Source of the DNA: Rhodospirillaceae bacterium
Lineage (GTDB): Bacteria; Pseudomonadota; Alphaproteobacteria; UBA828
Assembly (NCBI GenBank): GCA_028819955.1
Contig: JAPPKP010000230.1
Location: 2,956 to 11,062 of the forward strand
Length of the DNA: 8,107 nt
Direction: 5' to 3'
In this document: one piece after another, positions 6,511 to 8,107 of the stretch
Numbering within the stretch: position 1 is the stretch's first letter
Layout: each line of letters begins with the position of its first letter
Position numbers and translations under genes: made by a program
The notes under the pieces: model-generated
What the model was told of the DNA's origin: nothing
What the model saw: the letters and a program-made list of their open reading frames with translations, nothing else
Database searches by the model: none

Positions 6511-7932
6511 CTACTTTCCGTACTTCTTCCAGTAGGCGCCGAACAGCGCATTCTCGCTGGGCCTGTCTTCGGGGATTGGCACCGCGAGATGGGTGATGTT
6601 GAGGAAGTGCCGGTAGTTCAGGTTCTCGCTGATGCTGTTGCCCTGCCACGTCCCGCAGCCCATGGAGAGCGTGAAGTTGAGCCCGCTGTCGAAGCCCCCG
6701 CCGTTCCCGAACGTATGCGCCATGTTCACGAGCACACGCGCGGTATCAAGCTCTTCCGCAAGCCTGCGGGCATGCGCGAATTCCTCGGTATGAATGCCGA
6801 CCGAGTGGCCGCGGCCCTTGACCGCCATGATCGCACGGACCTTGTCCATGGCATCGTCGAAAGTGGGCGCGCGATAGACGGTGAGCACCAGGGCGAGCTT
6901 CTCGTCGGAGAACGGATGTTCGGGGCCGATCCCCGTCTCCTCGACCATGAAGAACTTCGCGTCACCCACCTCGTCGTGGAGGCCGCATTCGGCTGCGAAG
7001 ACCCGCAAATCCTTGGCGATGACCCTGCGGTTGAGATTTCCGTCCACCCAGAGGGCATGCTGGATCGCATCCTTTTCCGCCGAATTCGCCAGATAGCCGC
7101 CGGCGCGTTCCAGCGCGGGCACCGCGTCGTCGTACACGTCGTCCAGAATGATCACGGCGTTCTCCGACGAGCACGACGTGGCGTTATCGAAGCACTTGGA
7201 CGCAGCAATCTTCGCCGCCGCCTCGTCCAGATTCGCGCTGGAATCGATGATGACCGGGACGTTCCCTGCGCCGACACCGATCGCCGGCGTTCCGCTGCGG
7301 TAGGCCGCCCGCACATTGCTCTGCGAGCCGGTGACGACCACGAGGTCGCAGGCCGTCATCAACGCGCTGGTGATCGCCTTGTCTACGGGCGGCGGCAGCA
7401 CCTGCACCAGGTCCGGCGATACGCCGATTCTCTCCAACTCCGCCCGCATCAGCGCCACCGCACGGGTGGTCGTTGCGAGGCCCGCCGGCGACGGCGCGAT
7501 GACGATCGCGTTGCGGCCTTTGATTGCCATCATCGCCTTGTTCACCGGTGTCGCGGCGGGATTGGTGGAGGGCGTCACCGCGCCCACCACGCCGACGGGC
7601 TTCGCGTACTTCACGAGCCCGAGCTCAGGCTGCTCCTCGATGATGCCGACGCTCTTCACGCGCATGAGGTCGCGCAGCGTGCCGAAGGTCTTGCGCTGGT
7701 TCTTGAGCACCTTGTCTGGCGCGTTGCCGAGGCCGGTGTCTTCGACCGCCATTGCGGCGAGGTCTTCGGCATTCTCCGGCTTGTAGAGCGCCCACGCGAG
7801 TGCGGTTACCGCCTCGTCCACCCGCGCCTGATCGGAGGCGTCGAAGGCCTCCATGGCCGCGCGCCCGCGGCGGACCAGCGCGTCCACGATTGCGAACGGG
7901 TCGCGCCCGAAGAGTTCGGCAGGCTGGCTCAT
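6511..7932 (-). CDS. sauS: CoA-acylating aldehyde dehydrogenase, probable sulfoacetaldehyde dehydrogenase (SauS-like)
   Basis: NAD(P)-linked enzyme interconverting an aldehyde plus CoA with an acyl-CoA; in this setting sulfoacetyl-CoA and sulfoacetaldehyde. The 473-residue protein belongs to the acylating aldehyde dehydrogenase group (AdhE N-terminal half, EutE, PduP, SauS). The cofactor region is KPVGVVGAVTPSTNPAATP (111-129) then KGRNAIVIAPSP (138-149). IGVGAGNVPVIID lies at 218-230, the catalytic cysteine is C254 in FDNATSCSSENA, and LSMGCGTWQGNSISENL lies at 422-438. There is no C-terminal iron alcohol dehydrogenase domain, so it is not a full AdhE. The ATG at 7932 has GAGGGG 11 bases upstream. 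In-frame upstream starts at 8010 and 8064 would add a proline- and serine-rich stretch without family likeness, so I rejected them. It leads the minus-strand arm. Succinate-semialdehyde or acetaldehyde as substrate cannot be excluded from sequence, but xsc on the facing strand favours sulfoacetaldehyde. Confidence 0.87.
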   Translation of the reverse strand: MSQPAELFGRDPFAIVDALVRRGRAAMEAFDASDQARVDEAVTALAWALYKPENAEDLAAMAVEDTGLGNAPDKVLKNQRKTFGTLRDLMRVKSVGIIEEQPELGLVKYAKPVGVVGAVTPSTNPAATPVNKAMMAIKGRNAIVIAPSPAGLATTTRAVALMRAELERIGVSPDLVQVLPPPVDKAITSALMTACDLVVVTGSQSNVRAAYRSGTPAIGVGAGNVPVIIDSSANLDEAAAKIAASKCFDNATSCSSENAVIILDDVYDDAVPALERAGGYLANSAEKDAIQHALWVDGNLNRRVIAKDLRVFAAECGLHDEVGDAKFFMVEETGIGPEHPFSDEKLALVLTVYRAPTFDDAMDKVRAIMAVKGRGHSVGIHTEEFAHARRLAEELDTARVLVNMAHTFGNGGGFDSGLNFTLSMGCGTWQGNSISENLNYRHFLNITHLAVPIPEDRPSENALFGAYWKKYGK

Positions 7933-8107
7933 CGTCGGTGTCGCCCCTCGAGTCTCTGACCTCGCGCTGAGGGCTGAGCTTGGTGCAGGTTCCGGCTTTG
8001 AATCAAGCATCTTACGTGCAGAAGGACGGACGTGCAGCAGGGGAAAAGGCCAGGTGTCGAGCACATTTTGAGTTGACCGGTTTATGTACCAGATGAGTTG
8101 ACCGCTT
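7933..8107. promoter_or_regulatory. upstream region of the minus-strand arm, putative control region
   Basis: No convincing gene is seen in these 175 bases, which run from the dehydrogenase start to the window edge. The part beyond about 8060 is visibly more AT-rich than the coding regions. It carries a spaced direct repeat (8069-8104) and a second small repeat, ACGTGCAG, at 8014-8021 and 8030-8037. I could not find a well-matched sigma-70 promoter reading toward the dehydrogenase. TTGACC at 8073-8078 and 8098-8103 could be -35 boxes for a rightward gene beyond the edge. The location suits the operator region of a divergent regulator. Confidence 0.45.
8069..8104. repeat. 11-base direct repeat with 25-base period, possible operator
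   Basis: TGAGTTGACCG occurs at 8069-8079 and exactly again at 8094-8104. Between them lies CCGGTTTATGTACCAG (8078-8093), an imperfect inverted repeat with 4 of 5 arm bases paired. The 25-base period is about two and a half helical turns. Tandem copies upstream of a catabolic operon are typical of a regulator binding site, but the regulator itself is outside the window. Confidence 0.5.

Noticed and set aside
5671..7959. Very long open frame (762 codons) on the plus strand opposite the dehydrogenase and ligase genes
   Set aside because: It is antisense to clearly conserved proteins, has a His/Arg-rich low-complexity composition and no family motif; high GC at third positions removes stops in this frame.
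7933..8064. 44-codon N-terminal extension of the dehydrogenase
   Set aside because: Pro/Ser-rich and not matching the family; the ATG at 7932 has a ribosome site and gives the usual length.

Overview
This is a GC-rich window (roughly two-thirds G+C by eye) with tightly packed genes, overlapping stop/start codons and very little intergenic DNA. Protein families and codon use suggest a proteobacterium, alpha or beta class, but nothing here fixes the genus. No mobile element, tRNA, rRNA or CRISPR array was seen. The content looks like a metabolic island for C2 sulfonates: sulfoacetaldehyde and, by inference, sulfoacetate.

Layout. Left arm, plus strand: the C-terminal half of a TauC/SsuC-type ABC permease (1-420, cut by the window edge), sulfoacetaldehyde acetyltransferase xsc (509-2275) and phosphate acetyltransferase pta (2275-3249). 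The xsc stop and pta start overlap by one base. Right arm, minus strand, in transcription order from the right: a CoA-acylating aldehyde dehydrogenase resembling SauS (7932-6511), a succinyl-CoA-synthetase-like beta subunit (6477-5332), its alpha subunit (5335-4466, ATGA overlap) and a short-type citrate synthase (4396-3230). The arms converge, and the last 20 bases of pta and of the citrate synthase gene overlap tail to tail. A 175-base stretch upstream of the dehydrogenase (7933-8107) carries a spaced direct repeat and is the likely control region of the right arm.

How the genes may work together (inference). Sulfoacetate enters by an ABC importer. The two-subunit, ATP-using ligase converts it to sulfoacetyl-CoA. 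The dehydrogenase reduces that to sulfoacetaldehyde. Xsc splits sulfoacetaldehyde with phosphate into sulfite and acetyl phosphate, Pta makes acetyl-CoA, and citrate synthase feeds it into the TCA cycle. Each step is a recognisable family, and Xsc fixes sulfoacetaldehyde as an intermediate. The weakest link is the ligase substrate: the succinyl-CoA-synthetase fold is clear, but sulfoacetate is deduced from context and from altered substrate-loop residues. The same enzymes could also run the other way, from sulfoacetaldehyde to sulfoacetate with ATP formation. No sulfite dehydrogenase, sulfite exporter, taurine transaminase or regulator lies within the window.
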